Assembly (NCBI GenBank): GCA_002841945.1
Contig: PHBI01000082.1
Span: forward strand, 1-64,000
Length of the DNA: 64,000 bases
Direction of reading: 5' to 3'
DNA from: Deltaproteobacteria bacterium HGW-Deltaproteobacteria-14
GTDB lineage: Bacteria; Myxococcota_A; UBA9042; PHBI01
The notes below the pieces were generated by a model. It worked only from the letters and a program-made list of their open reading frames with translations. It was not told where the DNA came from and made no database searches. Within the stretch, counting starts at the first letter, position 1; the number at the start of each line of letters is the position of its first letter. Shown piece after piece: positions 56,130-64,000 of this stretch. The position numbers and the translations under genes were made by a program.

Positions 56130-58250
56130 CTACTTCGCCCAGAGGTGGCCGTTGAGGTTCCACCCCTCGGTCGCGGTATAGCAGCCGTTGCCCTCGGAGC
56201 TGGCGACCGCCGCGTAGTTGCTGTGCCCGACGGGCTGCGCGGGGTAGTCGCTGAAGACGTAGCCGGCGCGGTTGGCGGCGTTCTCGAAGACGCCGTCGCG
56301 GCCGCGGTCGATGCGCCAGTTGTAGCCGTTGGTGGTCTGCGAAACCCAGGTCTGCTGGTCGTTGTTGACGAAGGCGTTGAACGACGACCCGCAGTCGTAG
56401 CGCCAGTAGCCGACGGTCGTCAGCGCGTTGATGGTCGCGTCCGACAGCTTCGCGGCGCCGGTCGTCGTCGTGATCGTCCCGTAGGCCGTCGTCGTGCTGC
56501 CGTGCGCAGTCGTCGTGTTGCTGATGTTGACCACCAGGGTCCAGCCGCCCCCGTCCCCCACCATGTCGCAGTAGACGTCGAACGGCCCCGCGCCGAGGTC
56601 GATGGTGTAGACCCCGCTCCCGGTGCTGCCGCTGTACGCGTAGGGCGCCGCCGGGAAGCGGTAGCCCTGGCACGACGCCGCGTAGGTGCCGTCGCTCCAG
56701 CTCCGGGGCGAAGCCTGCGTCCCGGCGCCGGTGAGCACGGCCGCCGCGCAGCTCTGGCCGTCGCCGGTGTAGCCGTCGTCGCAGGCGCAGGTGTAGCCGC
56801 CGTCGGTGTTGGTGCAGGTGGCGTTGGCGTCGCAGGTGCCGGCGCCGAGGGCGCACTCGTCGGTGTCCTCGCAGGCGCCGCCGGTGAGGGTGTAGCCGCT
56901 GGCGCAGGCGTCGCAGACCTCGTCTGTGCCGTCGCTGCAGCTGACCTGCCCCGTGCAGTGCGCGACCGCCCCGCACGCCGTGCAGCTCTCGCCGTCGCCG
57001 TAGAAGCCCACGAGGCAGGCGCAGACCGGGCTCGCCACCGGGTCGCAGCTCGCGTCCGCCGCGCAGGCGGCGCAGGCGTCGACGAGGTGGGCGCTGACCA
57101 GGCCGGGCGCGCTCTGGAGGGCGACGCCGTCGAAGGCGACGCGCGCGGAGGCGGGGGCGCTGGGATCGACGCCGACGTAGGTCGAGGCGACGCCGTCGTG
57201 CGGCGCGGCGCCGTCGAGCGGGTGCCGCGTGCAGGTGACGCCCGCGCCCGTCGTGATGGGGACCGCGACCTCGATGACCGGGTAGACCGCGCCGGGCGGG
57301 GTCGCGCCGCTGTCGAGCGGCCCGCGAGAGGCCGTGGCGGTCGTCTTCAGCGTGCAGACCGCGCCCGCCCCCTGCGCCGCGAGGAAGTCGGCGTCGAGGC
57401 CGAGGGCCACGTTCCAGAAGACCGCGTCGACCGTCTGCGCGCCGCTCGCGAGCTGCTGGACGCCGCGGAAGACGACCGCCTGGACGAGCGGCGGGGGCGC
57501 GCCGACGCCCCCCGGGTAGACGTTGCCGGGGCCGAGCCACGGCTCGACCGGGTACTCCGTGCCGTCGCAGTCGAGCACCAGCGCGTTCATATAAAGGTGG
57601 GTCGTGGTGGCGAGGCTCCCGCCCGCGTCACCGTCGGTACACGTCAGCGCCCAGACGACCGAGGCCACGCGCGCCCCCGAGGCGTCGTGGACGAGCAGCA
57701 GCGGGCCGTCGTCGGCGCCGAGGCAGTCGACCTTCGCCGAGCAGAAGAGGTCGTCGAAGCTGACGGCGACGTCGAAGAACCCCTGCTGCGCGGCGCGCAT
57801 CACCGTCAGATCGAAGGTGACGGCGACGTCGCCGTTCTCGACGCACGCGAAGGAGCGCTGGCAGCCATCGGGCGCCTGGGGCGGGCCGCAGGGGTCGCGC
57901 CAGTCGGCGAGCGGCCCCGTGTCCCCCTCGAGCGACACCACCTTCAGCGTCACCGTGTTCATGGCCGCGCCGTCGCCGCTCGGATCGCTGGCGTCGCAGG
58001 TCCCGACGTAGCTCACGTCACCGCTCGGGCTGCCGTACTGGCTCGCGCACAGGCCGCTGCGGCTCCAGACGGCGTCACCGGCTTCGTTGGTGACGGCGAG
58101 ATCGTAGCAGGCGTCGGTCAGCAGCGGCAGGCTCAGCGGGGCGACGCCGAGCGCGAGCCGGCCCTCGGGGCCCGCCGGGGCGCCGGCCTGCGTGCAGGCC
58201 GGCGAGAGGAGCGCTGCGAGCGCGAACGCGGCGAGGGCTCTGCACGGCAT
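56130..58250 (-). CDS. Lipoprotein with EGF-like and fibrinogen-C-like domains
   Basis: A 706-residue surface protein. GGAG precedes the ATG. The signal ends in lipobox-like SPAC. Residues ~25-385 form a beta-rich region with several Cys pairs. Then come Cys-rich modules: CACLVGFYGDGESC, then a calcium-binding EGF type DTDECALGAGTCDANATC followed by CACDDGYTGDGQSC. The C-terminal ~200 residues look like a fibrinogen-related domain: FDVYCDMVGDGGGWTLV early on and NGCYTATEGWNLNGHLW at the end. This set is typical of animal extracellular proteins, and is found in some predatory or myxobacterial-type bacteria as adhesins. Ligand binding is inferred. Confidence 0.88.
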   Translation of the reverse strand: MPCRALAAFALAALLSPACTQAGAPAGPEGRLALGVAPLSLPLLTDACYDLAVTNEAGDAVWSRSGLCASQYGSPSGDVSYVGTCDASDPSGDGAAMNTVTLKVVSLEGDTGPLADWRDPCGPPQAPDGCQRSFACVENGDVAVTFDLTVMRAAQQGFFDVAVSFDDLFCSAKVDCLGADDGPLLLVHDASGARVASVVWALTCTDGDAGGSLATTTHLYMNALVLDCDGTEYPVEPWLGPGNVYPGGVGAPPPLVQAVVFRGVQQLASGAQTVDAVFWNVALGLDADFLAAQGAGAVCTLKTTATASRGPLDSGATPPGAVYPVIEVAVPITTGAGVTCTRHPLDGAAPHDGVASTYVGVDPSAPASARVAFDGVALQSAPGLVSAHLVDACAACAADASCDPVASPVCACLVGFYGDGESCTACGAVAHCTGQVSCSDGTDEVCDACASGYTLTGGACEDTDECALGAGTCDANATCTNTDGGYTCACDDGYTGDGQSCAAAVLTGAGTQASPRSWSDGTYAASCQGYRFPAAPYAYSGSTGSGVYTIDLGAGPFDVYCDMVGDGGGWTLVVNISNTTTAHGSTTTAYGTITTTTGAAKLSDATINALTTVGYWRYDCGSSFNAFVNNDQQTWVSQTTNGYNWRIDRGRDGVFENAANRAGYVFSDYPAQPVGHSNYAAVASSEGNGCYTATEGWNLNGHLWAK

Positions 58251-58413
58251 GTCTCAATCTCCAGCGTCGAGTCCGTGGTCACAGCCTACTTGTGCAGCGC
58301 ACTAGGTGTCCACGTTGACGCCGGCCTCCGCCGGTTTCACGAGACGAGATCCCGGCACCCGACCCGCCCCACCGCACCGCAGCAGCCGAGCGCCGATTGA
58401 CGACAATAAGGCC
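58251..58413. other. Divergent intergenic region
   Basis: About 160 bases between the EGF/fibrinogen-like gene and the efflux operon. Apart from a GGAG ribosome site near 58263 (minus strand) I see no feature until the promoter at 58414. Confidence 0.4.
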
Positions 58414-58441
58414 TTGACGCGGGGCGCGATGGGTCTATCTT
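58414..58441 (+). promoter_or_regulatory. Promoter of the efflux operon
   Basis: TTGACG (58414-58419) and TATCTT (58436-58441), spacer 16 bases. A good sigma-70-type promoter directly before the operator. Confidence 0.7.
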
Positions 58442-58448
58442 GCGCCTC

Positions 58449-58468
58449 AAGTAACTAGTTAGTTACTT
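58449..58468. promoter_or_regulatory. Palindromic operator, likely for the operon's TetR regulator
   Basis: AAGTAACTA, GT, then TAGTTACTT: a perfect 9-2-9 palindrome, AT-rich in GC-rich DNA, immediately downstream of the -10 box and over the expected transcription start. Binding there would block initiation. The operon encodes a TetR protein, the natural ligand. Confidence 0.85.
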
Positions 58469-58483
58469 ATGCAGGAGGAACCC

Positions 58484-59974
58484 ATGAGCCCGTCCGGTCA
58501 CCGAATCCCCCGTCCCCTTTGGCGCACCCTCGCGGGGTGCGCCGCCGGCCTCGCCACCTTGCTCGCGACCGTGACCCCGGCGACCGCCGCACCGACCGCC
58601 ACACCGACCCCGCTGTCGCTCGCCGACGCCGTCGCCGCCGCCCTCGCCAACGCCCCGGGCCTGCGCCAGGCCCAGACCGAGGCCCGCGCCGCCCGCGCGC
58701 AGGTCGACGGCGTCCGCGCCCGCTTCGGCCCCACGGTCGACGTCGATGGCAAGCTGCTCCTCTGGAACGACGCCAGCACCCTCACCGTCGTCGACCCGAG
58801 CAGCATCGACCTGTCGTCCATCCCCGCCCCGTTCGACACCGCCCTCGCCGGCGTCCTCAGCGCCGTCGGTGACCCCATCCCGCTGCGCGACCAGGTCACG
58901 GGCGAGATCAACGTCACCGTCGTCCAGCCGCTCACCGACCTCTACCGCGTCGACCGCGGGGTCCGCCTCGCCGAGGCCGGCGCCGCCGCCGCCGACGTCC
59001 AGCTCGACCTCGCCCGCCGCGAGCTGGTGTACACCGTCACCGAGACCTACCTCGGCCTGGTCGCCGCCCGCGAGCTCACCGCCGTCGCCGCCGACGCCGA
59101 GCGCGTCATCGCCGCCCACGTCTCTGACGCCGAGCGCCTCGCCAGCGCCGGGCTGGTGTCCGACGCCCAGGTGCTCGCCGCCCGCGCCGAGCTCGCCCGC
59201 GCCCACGGACAGCGCGTCCAGGCGGACTCCGGCGTCGCGCTCCTGACCGCGCGCCTCGCCCAGCTCGTCGCCCCCGACGGCGACCTGGCCCCGGTCCCCA
59301 CCCACACCCACCTCGGCCCCGTGGACGCCCCCCTGCTCACCCGCGATGCGGCCCGCGACCACGCCGCCGCCCACCGCGACGAGCTGCGCCTGCTCGACCA
59401 CGCCCGGGACGCCCAGCGCGCCCGCGCCGACCTCGCCACCTGGGAGCGCGTCCCGCGCGTCGCGGCCGTCGCCCGCTACACCCACAGCGGCGGCGTCTCG
59501 CTCAACCCCGACGACAGCGTCTTCATCGGCGCCACCCTGACCTGGCGCGCCTTCGACTGGGGCGCCCGCGAGGCCGACATCGACGCCGCCGACCTCGCCC
59601 TCGACGCCCTCAACGACCGCCGCAGCGCCGTCGCCCACGACCTCCGCCTCCAGGTCGAGCAGCGCTGGCTCGCCCTCGACGCCGCCCGCGCCCACGCCGT
59701 CGCCGCCGAGGCCGCCGTGACCGCCGCCGTCGAGGGGCAGCGCGCCGCCAGAGCCGCGTTCGCGGTCGGCGAGGCCGCGTCGACCGAGGTCCTCGACGCC
59801 GAGGTCCGCCTCTCCGGCGCCCGCGCCACCCTGGTCGAAGCACGCGCCCGCGGGCAGATCGCCCTCGCCGCGCTGCGCCTCGCCCTCGGCCCACCCTATT
59901 TGCCGACCTCGAGCGACGACGAGCTCGCCCCCACGCCCGACCCGGTCCCCGCGCCCCAGGAGGCCACGCGATGA
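58484..59974 (+). CDS. TolC-type outer-membrane efflux protein
   Basis: A 496-residue outer-membrane channel subunit for a tripartite efflux pump. The ATG at 58484 is chosen because GGAGG lies 8 bases before it; an ATG 15 bases upstream has no such site. A signal peptide (LAGCAAGLATLLATVTPATA) is followed by two OEP repeats, each starting with a long helix (LSLADAVAAALANAPGLRQAQTEARAA; RDAARDHAAAHRDELRLLDH) and strands LLLWND, LTWRAFDWG. Long Ala/Glu-rich helices form the periplasmic barrel. First gene of the operon; its stop overlaps the next start (ATGA). Confidence 0.92.
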   Translation: MSPSGHRIPRPLWRTLAGCAAGLATLLATVTPATAAPTATPTPLSLADAVAAALANAPGLRQAQTEARAARAQVDGVRARFGPTVDVDGKLLLWNDASTLTVVDPSSIDLSSIPAPFDTALAGVLSAVGDPIPLRDQVTGEINVTVVQPLTDLYRVDRGVRLAEAGAAAADVQLDLARRELVYTVTETYLGLVAARELTAVAADAERVIAAHVSDAERLASAGLVSDAQVLAARAELARAHGQRVQADSGVALLTARLAQLVAPDGDLAPVPTHTHLGPVDAPLLTRDAARDHAAAHRDELRLLDHARDAQRARADLATWERVPRVAAVARYTHSGGVSLNPDDSVFIGATLTWRAFDWGAREADIDAADLALDALNDRRSAVAHDLRLQVEQRWLALDAARAHAVAAEAAVTAAVEGQRAARAAFAVGEAASTEVLDAEVRLSGARATLVEARARGQIALAALRLALGPPYLPTSSDDELAPTPDPVPAPQEATR

Positions 59975-60654
59975 GCCCCTCGACCCGAACCCGACCCAAG
60001 CGCTCCGCCGAGCGCACCCGCGCCAACATCCTCGAGGCGGCCATCGCCGCCTTCGCCGAGCACGGCTTCGAGGGCGCCCGGATCGACGCCATCGCCGCCG
60101 CCGCCGCCAGCAACAAGCGCATGATCTACGTCTACTTCGAGAGCAAGGAGGGCCTCTACGACGCGGTGATGCGCGCCGCCGTCGAGTCCGCCCTCGTCAC
60201 CCTGCGCGACGCGGCCAACGAGGAGCTCCCCCCCGAGGAGCGCACCCGCCGCCTCATCCGCGGCTACATGCACTTCCTCGCCGACCACCCGCGCTTCGTG
60301 CGCCTCGTCTCGTGGGAGAGCCTCGCGGCGTCCCAGCGCGCCTCGGTCGCCGCCGCCGACCTCGTGGGAGGCGGCCTCCAGCGCCTCGCGCAGCTCGCCG
60401 AGCGCGGCGTCGCCGAGGGCGCCTTCCAGCCCATCGGGGACGTCCGCCACCTCGTCGCCGCCGTCCACGGCATGTGCCTCGGCTTCTTCCAGCGGCGCTC
60501 TCTGCTCGAGTCGCTGTGGGGCGCCGACCTCAACGACCCGGGCGCCGTCGACGCCCTCGCCGACGTCGTCGTCAGCCTCGTCCTCGACGGCCTGCGGCGC
60601 CGCCCTGCCCCCGCCGACCGCCTCCACCCGACCCCGCCGGAGACCGCACCATGA
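59971..60654 (+). CDS. TetR/AcrR-family transcriptional regulator
   Basis: A 227-residue repressor. The N-terminal HTH reads ILEAAIAAFAEHGFEGARIDAIAAAAASNKRMIYVYFESKEGLYDAVM, split here as helices 1-4 of TetR_N. The C-terminal helical part binds an inducer, probably a substrate of the pump. It is the second gene, overlapping the tolC-type gene and the membrane-fusion gene by four bases each. The palindrome at 58449 is the likely binding site, giving autoregulation. Confidence 0.93.
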   Translation: MSPSTRTRPKRSAERTRANILEAAIAAFAEHGFEGARIDAIAAAAASNKRMIYVYFESKEGLYDAVMRAAVESALVTLRDAANEELPPEERTRRLIRGYMHFLADHPRFVRLVSWESLAASQRASVAAADLVGGGLQRLAQLAERGVAEGAFQPIGDVRHLVAAVHGMCLGFFQRRSLLESLWGADLNDPGAVDALADVVVSLVLDGLRRRPAPADRLHPTPPETAP

Positions 60655-61655
60655 ACACCCTCTCACGCCCCGCGCTCCTCGCCCTCACCGCTGTCCTCAC
60701 GATCACGGCCTGCGCCGAGGAGCCGACGCCCCCCGCGCCCCCGACCCTCGTGGGCCTCGTCAACGCCACCGAGATCGACGTCGCCGGCAAGGTGCCCGGG
60801 CGCGTCGCCGAGATCACCGCGCGCGAGGGCGACGCCGTGACCCGCGACGACCTGCTCGTGCGCCTCGACATCGCCGAGCTCGACGCCAAGGCCGCCCAGG
60901 CCGAGGCCGTCATCGCCGCCGCCCGCGCGCGCCTCGCCCTCGCCCACAAGGGCGCCCGCCCCGAGGAGAAGCGCGCCATGCGCAGCGCCGTCGCCGCGGC
61001 CCGCCACCAGGTGGGCATCACCCGCAAGATGGTCGACCGGATGACCACCCTCAACGAAGAGAAGGTCGTCCCGACCGCGCGCTTCGACGAGGCGACCTTC
61101 CACTACGACACCGCCCTCGACCAGCTCACGATCGCCCGGGCGCGCCTCGACGCCGTCGACGCCGGCGCGCGCGAGGAGGAGATCGACGGCCTCGAGGCCC
61201 TCGTGCGCCAAGCCGAGGGGGCCCTCGCCGAGATCGCCGTCTACCGCAAGGAGACCGAGCAGCGCGCCCCCATCAGCGGCCTCGTGTCCAAGGTCTACCT
61301 CCACCGCGGCGAGCTCGCCGCCACCGGCGCCCCCATCCTGACCCTCGTCGACCTCGACGACGTCTGGGCGAGCTTCGCCGTGCGCGAGGATCTGCTGCGC
61401 GACCTCCACGTCGGCGACCGCGTCACCGTCGACGTCCCCGCCCTCGGCCGCCAGATCCCGATGGAGCTCCGTCACCTCGCCGCCATGGGCGACTTCGCGA
61501 CCTGGCGCGCCACCAGCGACCGCGACCGCTTCGACCTCAAGACCTTCGAGGTCCGCCTGCGCCCCGTCGACCCGGACGCCGGGCTGCGACCCGGCATGTC
61601 CGTCCGCTGGCCCCTCGCGACCTCCGCCGCGGCCACCCAGCTGTCCGCGCGCTGA
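60651..61655 (+). CDS. HlyD-family membrane-fusion lipoprotein
   Basis: A 334-residue periplasmic adaptor. The lipobox is LTITAC. Lipoyl halves (VPGRVAEITAREGDAVTRDDLLVRLD; APISGLVSKVYLHRGELAATGAPILTLVD) flank an alpha-helical hairpin (AAARARLALAHKGARPEEKRAM...). The beta-barrel end has DVWASFAVREDLLRDLHVGDRV and GLRPGMSVRW. Similar to YbhG/EmrA-type adaptors that link ABC-2 exporters to TolC. Translationally coupled to the tetR-type gene. Confidence 0.92.
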   Translation: MNTLSRPALLALTAVLTITACAEEPTPPAPPTLVGLVNATEIDVAGKVPGRVAEITAREGDAVTRDDLLVRLDIAELDAKAAQAEAVIAAARARLALAHKGARPEEKRAMRSAVAAARHQVGITRKMVDRMTTLNEEKVVPTARFDEATFHYDTALDQLTIARARLDAVDAGAREEEIDGLEALVRQAEGALAEIAVYRKETEQRAPISGLVSKVYLHRGELAATGAPILTLVDLDDVWASFAVREDLLRDLHVGDRVTVDVPALGRQIPMELRHLAAMGDFATWRATSDRDRFDLKTFEVRLRPVDPDAGLRPGMSVRWPLATSAAATQLSAR

Positions 61656-61700
61656 TCTGCGCCTATCGCATCGCACACATACCGAAGGACAGCACACGCC

Positions 61701-62933
61701 ATGAGAATCGCATCACAATGGTGCGGCGCAACCAAGACCATCCTGGGCCACGCCGCGCGCGGGTTCACCTGGCCCACCCGCGCCATCATCGTCCAGCGGC
61801 GCAGCCGCTGGCTCTTCCTCCTCGCCCTCGGGAGCGGCCTCGCGGTCGCGGCGGTCTACAGCCACCAGACCCTCTCCGAGCTCCCCTTCGGCCTCGTCGA
61901 TGACGACCGAACGGGCCTCACCCGCACCCTCGACCTGAGCCTCGACGCCGCCCCCGAGCTGGCCCTCGTCCGCGACCTCCCCGATCTCGACGCCGCCACC
62001 GCGGCGGTGCGGCGGGGCGAGCTCGCCGGCGCGCTGTGGCTCCCGCCGGGCTTCACCGGCGACCTCAAGCGCGGCGACGCCGCCCGCGCGGTGCTGCTCG
62101 TCGACGGCCGCAACATCCTGCTCTCGAAGACCGCGCAGCGCTCGGCCGAGACCGTGCTCGCGACCATCGGCGTCGGCGTCGAGATGACCGTCGCCCGCCG
62201 CACCGGCCTCGGCCCCGAGGCCGCGCTCGGCCGCGCCGCCCCGATCGCCCTCGACCTCGACCGCCCCGCCAACCCGCGCGGGAGCTACGCGGTCTACCTC
62301 GCCCCGGTGCTGCTGCTCTTCAACGCACACATCTTCTGCCTGCTGTTCGCGGCCTTTTTGCTCGCGCCCCCGACCCCGGAGCGCCCGGGGTCCCGGGTCC
62401 ACCCGCCCCTCGACCACCCGGTCGCCCGCGGCGCCGCCCTCGTCGGGGCGCTGGTCCCCGCGGCCCTGCTCCTCGCGCTGCTCCTCGGCGTCGCCCTGCC
62501 CCACCTCGACCTCGCGGTCCACGGCGCCCCCACACCGCTCGTCGCCTTCGGCCTCGCCTTCCTCGCGCTGAGCCTCCTCGAGGCCGCCGCCCTGCGCGCG
62601 GTCGTGCCGTCGCCAGCGATGGCCACCCAGGTGACCGGCGTCCTCGGCGCGCTCTCGCTGATGCTCTCCGGGGCGACCTTCACCATCGACATGTTCCCCG
62701 AGCCCCTGCGCCTGGTCGCCGCGGCCCTCCCCTTGACCCCCGCCGCCCACGCCCTGCGCGAGAACGTCGCCGCGGCGCAGGCCGGCCCCATCGCCGCCGC
62801 CGACTGGAGCGCCCTCGCCCACCAGGCCGCCCTGATCGGGATCGTCCTCGCCGTCGGCCTCCTCGCGCGCGCGGCCCTGCGCGGCCTACGCACCCTCAGC
62901 GCCCGAGCGCACCACGCCGGAGCCACACGATGA
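61701..62933 (+). CDS. ABC-2 type transporter permease
   Basis: A 410-residue inner-membrane protein. An N-terminal TM (WLFLLALGSGLAVAAVYS) is followed by a ~150-residue periplasmic domain with LPFGLVDDDRTGLTRTL and WLPPGFTGDL, typical of YbhR/YhhJ/DUF3533-like permeases, then five TM helices and the conserved LMLSGATFTIDMFPEPLRLVAAALPLTP. It pairs with the next gene as the second half-permease. No ATPase gene lies between or before them. 45 bases after the adaptor gene. Confidence 0.9.
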   Translation: MRIASQWCGATKTILGHAARGFTWPTRAIIVQRRSRWLFLLALGSGLAVAAVYSHQTLSELPFGLVDDDRTGLTRTLDLSLDAAPELALVRDLPDLDAATAAVRRGELAGALWLPPGFTGDLKRGDAARAVLLVDGRNILLSKTAQRSAETVLATIGVGVEMTVARRTGLGPEAALGRAAPIALDLDRPANPRGSYAVYLAPVLLLFNAHIFCLLFAAFLLAPPTPERPGSRVHPPLDHPVARGAALVGALVPAALLLALLLGVALPHLDLAVHGAPTPLVAFGLAFLALSLLEAAALRAVVPSPAMATQVTGVLGALSLMLSGATFTIDMFPEPLRLVAAALPLTPAAHALRENVAAAQAGPIAAADWSALAHQAALIGIVLAVGLLARAALRGLRTLSARAHHAGATR

Positions 62934-64000
62934 AGACGCTGCTACGCGCTGCCGCCACCGAGGCCGGCCGGATCGTCCGCACCCCCGCCACGCTGCTGCT
63001 GCTCGTGGCCGTGCCGGTGTTCTACCCCCTCGCCATCTCGTGGCTCTACGCCGCGGACTCCCCGGTCGAGCGCCCGGCCGTCGTGGTCGACCAGGACCGC
63101 AGCGCCGCCTCGCGCGAACTCGCCCTCGCCCTCGACGCCACCCCCGGCGTCCGGGTCACCCGCTTCGACGCCCCCCTCGAGGAGGCCCGCGCCGCCCTCA
63201 CCGACGGCGCGGTCGAGCTGGTCGTCCTCGTCCCCGACGGCTACGCCCGCCACCTCCTCCGCGGCGAGCGCGCGACGGTCCGGGCCTGGAGCGACGGCGC
63301 CAACATGCTCACGTACAGCGTCGGCGTCGGCGCGCTCGGAGACACCGTGAGCGCCCTCGGCCGCGCCCGGGGCGAGGACGCCTGGGCCCGGACCCTCCCC
63401 CGCGCGCGCGCCGCGGCCCGCGCCGAGCCCATCCAGGCCGACGTCCGCGTCCTCGGGACGCCCGCCCGGGCCTACGGCGACTTCCTCGTGCCCGCGGTCT
63501 TCGTCATCGTCCTCCAGCAGCTCGTGCTGCTCGGGATGGCGTTCTCCGCCAGCGCCACCCGCGAGGCCGGCGGCGCCCCGCCGCGCGGCCTGCGCGGCTG
63601 GATCGGCTTCGCCGTCCCCCACGCCGCCGTCCAGGCCCTGGGCATCGTCGCCCTCGCGCTCACCACGCGCCACTTCGGCTGGCCGCTGCGCGACCTCGAG
63701 GTCTGGGCCGCCCTCGCCGCGGGCTACGCGCTCGCGCTGCTCCCCCTCGGGGCGCTCCTCGCGAGCCTCGCCCAGGACCGCGCCTCCACCCTGGCCGGCC
63801 TCCTGTTCACCTCGGTCCCGAGCCTGCTGCTCTCGGGCTACGTCTGGCCCCACGACCAGATGCCCGCCGCGCTCGCGCTGCTCGGGGACGCGCTGCCCTC
63901 GACCCCGGCGCTGGAGGCGCTGCGCCGGGTCGCCTACGACGACGGCGGGATCGCGGCCCTTGCTCCTGCATTGCAACATCTAGCGGCTCTCTCAGCCATC
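62930..64000 (+). CDS. ABC-2 type transporter permease, second copy (3' partial)
   Basis: At least 357 residues, still open at the right edge. The ATG overlaps the stop of the first permease (ATGA). It has the same layout: TM segment LLLLVAVPVFYPLAISWLYA, a periplasmic domain with RPAVVVDQDRSAASRELALAL and LVVLVPDGYARHLLRG, then TM helices and LFTSVPSLLLSGYVWPHDQMP. Two different permeases suggest a heterodimeric channel as in YbhS/YbhR. Confidence 0.9.
   Translation, partial: MKTLLRAAATEAGRIVRTPATLLLLVAVPVFYPLAISWLYAADSPVERPAVVVDQDRSAASRELALALDATPGVRVTRFDAPLEEARAALTDGAVELVVLVPDGYARHLLRGERATVRAWSDGANMLTYSVGVGALGDTVSALGRARGEDAWARTLPRARAAARAEPIQADVRVLGTPARAYGDFLVPAVFVIVLQQLVLLGMAFSASATREAGGAPPRGLRGWIGFAVPHAAVQALGIVALALTTRHFGWPLRDLEVWAALAAGYALALLPLGALLASLAQDRASTLAGLLFTSVPSLLLSGYVWPHDQMPAALALLGDALPSTPALEALRRVAYDDGGIAALAPALQHLAALSAI

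Overview
The window is very GC-rich DNA from a Gram-negative bacterium. Lipoboxes, outer-membrane barrels, a TolC-type efflux operon and an L,D-transpeptidase show a diderm envelope. The Cys-rich lipoproteins with Asp-Thr-Pro repeats, a DUF6029-like porin, a radical SAM-DUF2344 fusion and an EGF/fibrinogen-like lipoprotein suggest Myxococcota or a related former deltaproteobacterial lineage. That placement is an inference; no rRNA or marker set is present.

Layout. 1-28.7 kb is a mostly housekeeping stretch: a YgfZ-like 3' end, a CxxCH protein, an acyl-CoA dehydrogenase, then a long minus-strand block (chemoreceptor, AAA-TPR protein, a release-factor-like protein lacking GGQ, RNase III, an envelope protein, TsaE, GreA, a HEAT-like protein). 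Plus-strand genes follow: Maf, YggS, thymidine phosphorylase, an M50 protease and a radical SAM protein. Envelope genes come next: lipoproteins, a TlpA-like thioredoxin translationally coupled to a barrel protein, an L,D-transpeptidase. This part ends with a complete tmRNA (ssrA) and its terminator.

28.7-54 kb is an accessory, defence-like island full of unrecognised genes, gene remnants and repeats. Its core is a Wadjet-type jetABCD cluster (36.8-42.7 kb), in which jetC carries an apparent 1-nt frameshift. Beside it lies the wreck of a SWIM-SNF2 helicase with an internal deletion and a nonsense codon. Two HNH-endonuclease genes of one family, each with a 63-bp in-frame minisatellite, lie near the two edges. 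Two HepT-like toxin fragments are also present. Next to these are two giant convergent genes whose 3' ends overlap by 20 bp: a PLD nuclease-SF2 helicase-DUF3427 protein, and a HIT-PLD-SF2 helicase-S24 peptidase-like protein. This pair is the best candidate for an undescribed system.

54-64 kb returns to ordinary content: a 2,4-dienoyl-CoA reductase, an EGF/fibrinogen-like lipoprotein, and an efflux operon (TolC-type protein, TetR regulator, membrane-fusion lipoprotein, two ABC-2 permeases, the last cut by the window end). The operon is preceded by a clear promoter with a 9-2-9 palindromic operator.

Repeats are a theme. A ~78-bp intergenic element follows two unrelated genes and carries their stop codons. 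Related sequence occurs at two more sites. Minisatellites of 18, 21, 23, 37 and 63 bp also occur. No CRISPR array and no tRNA gene was recognised.
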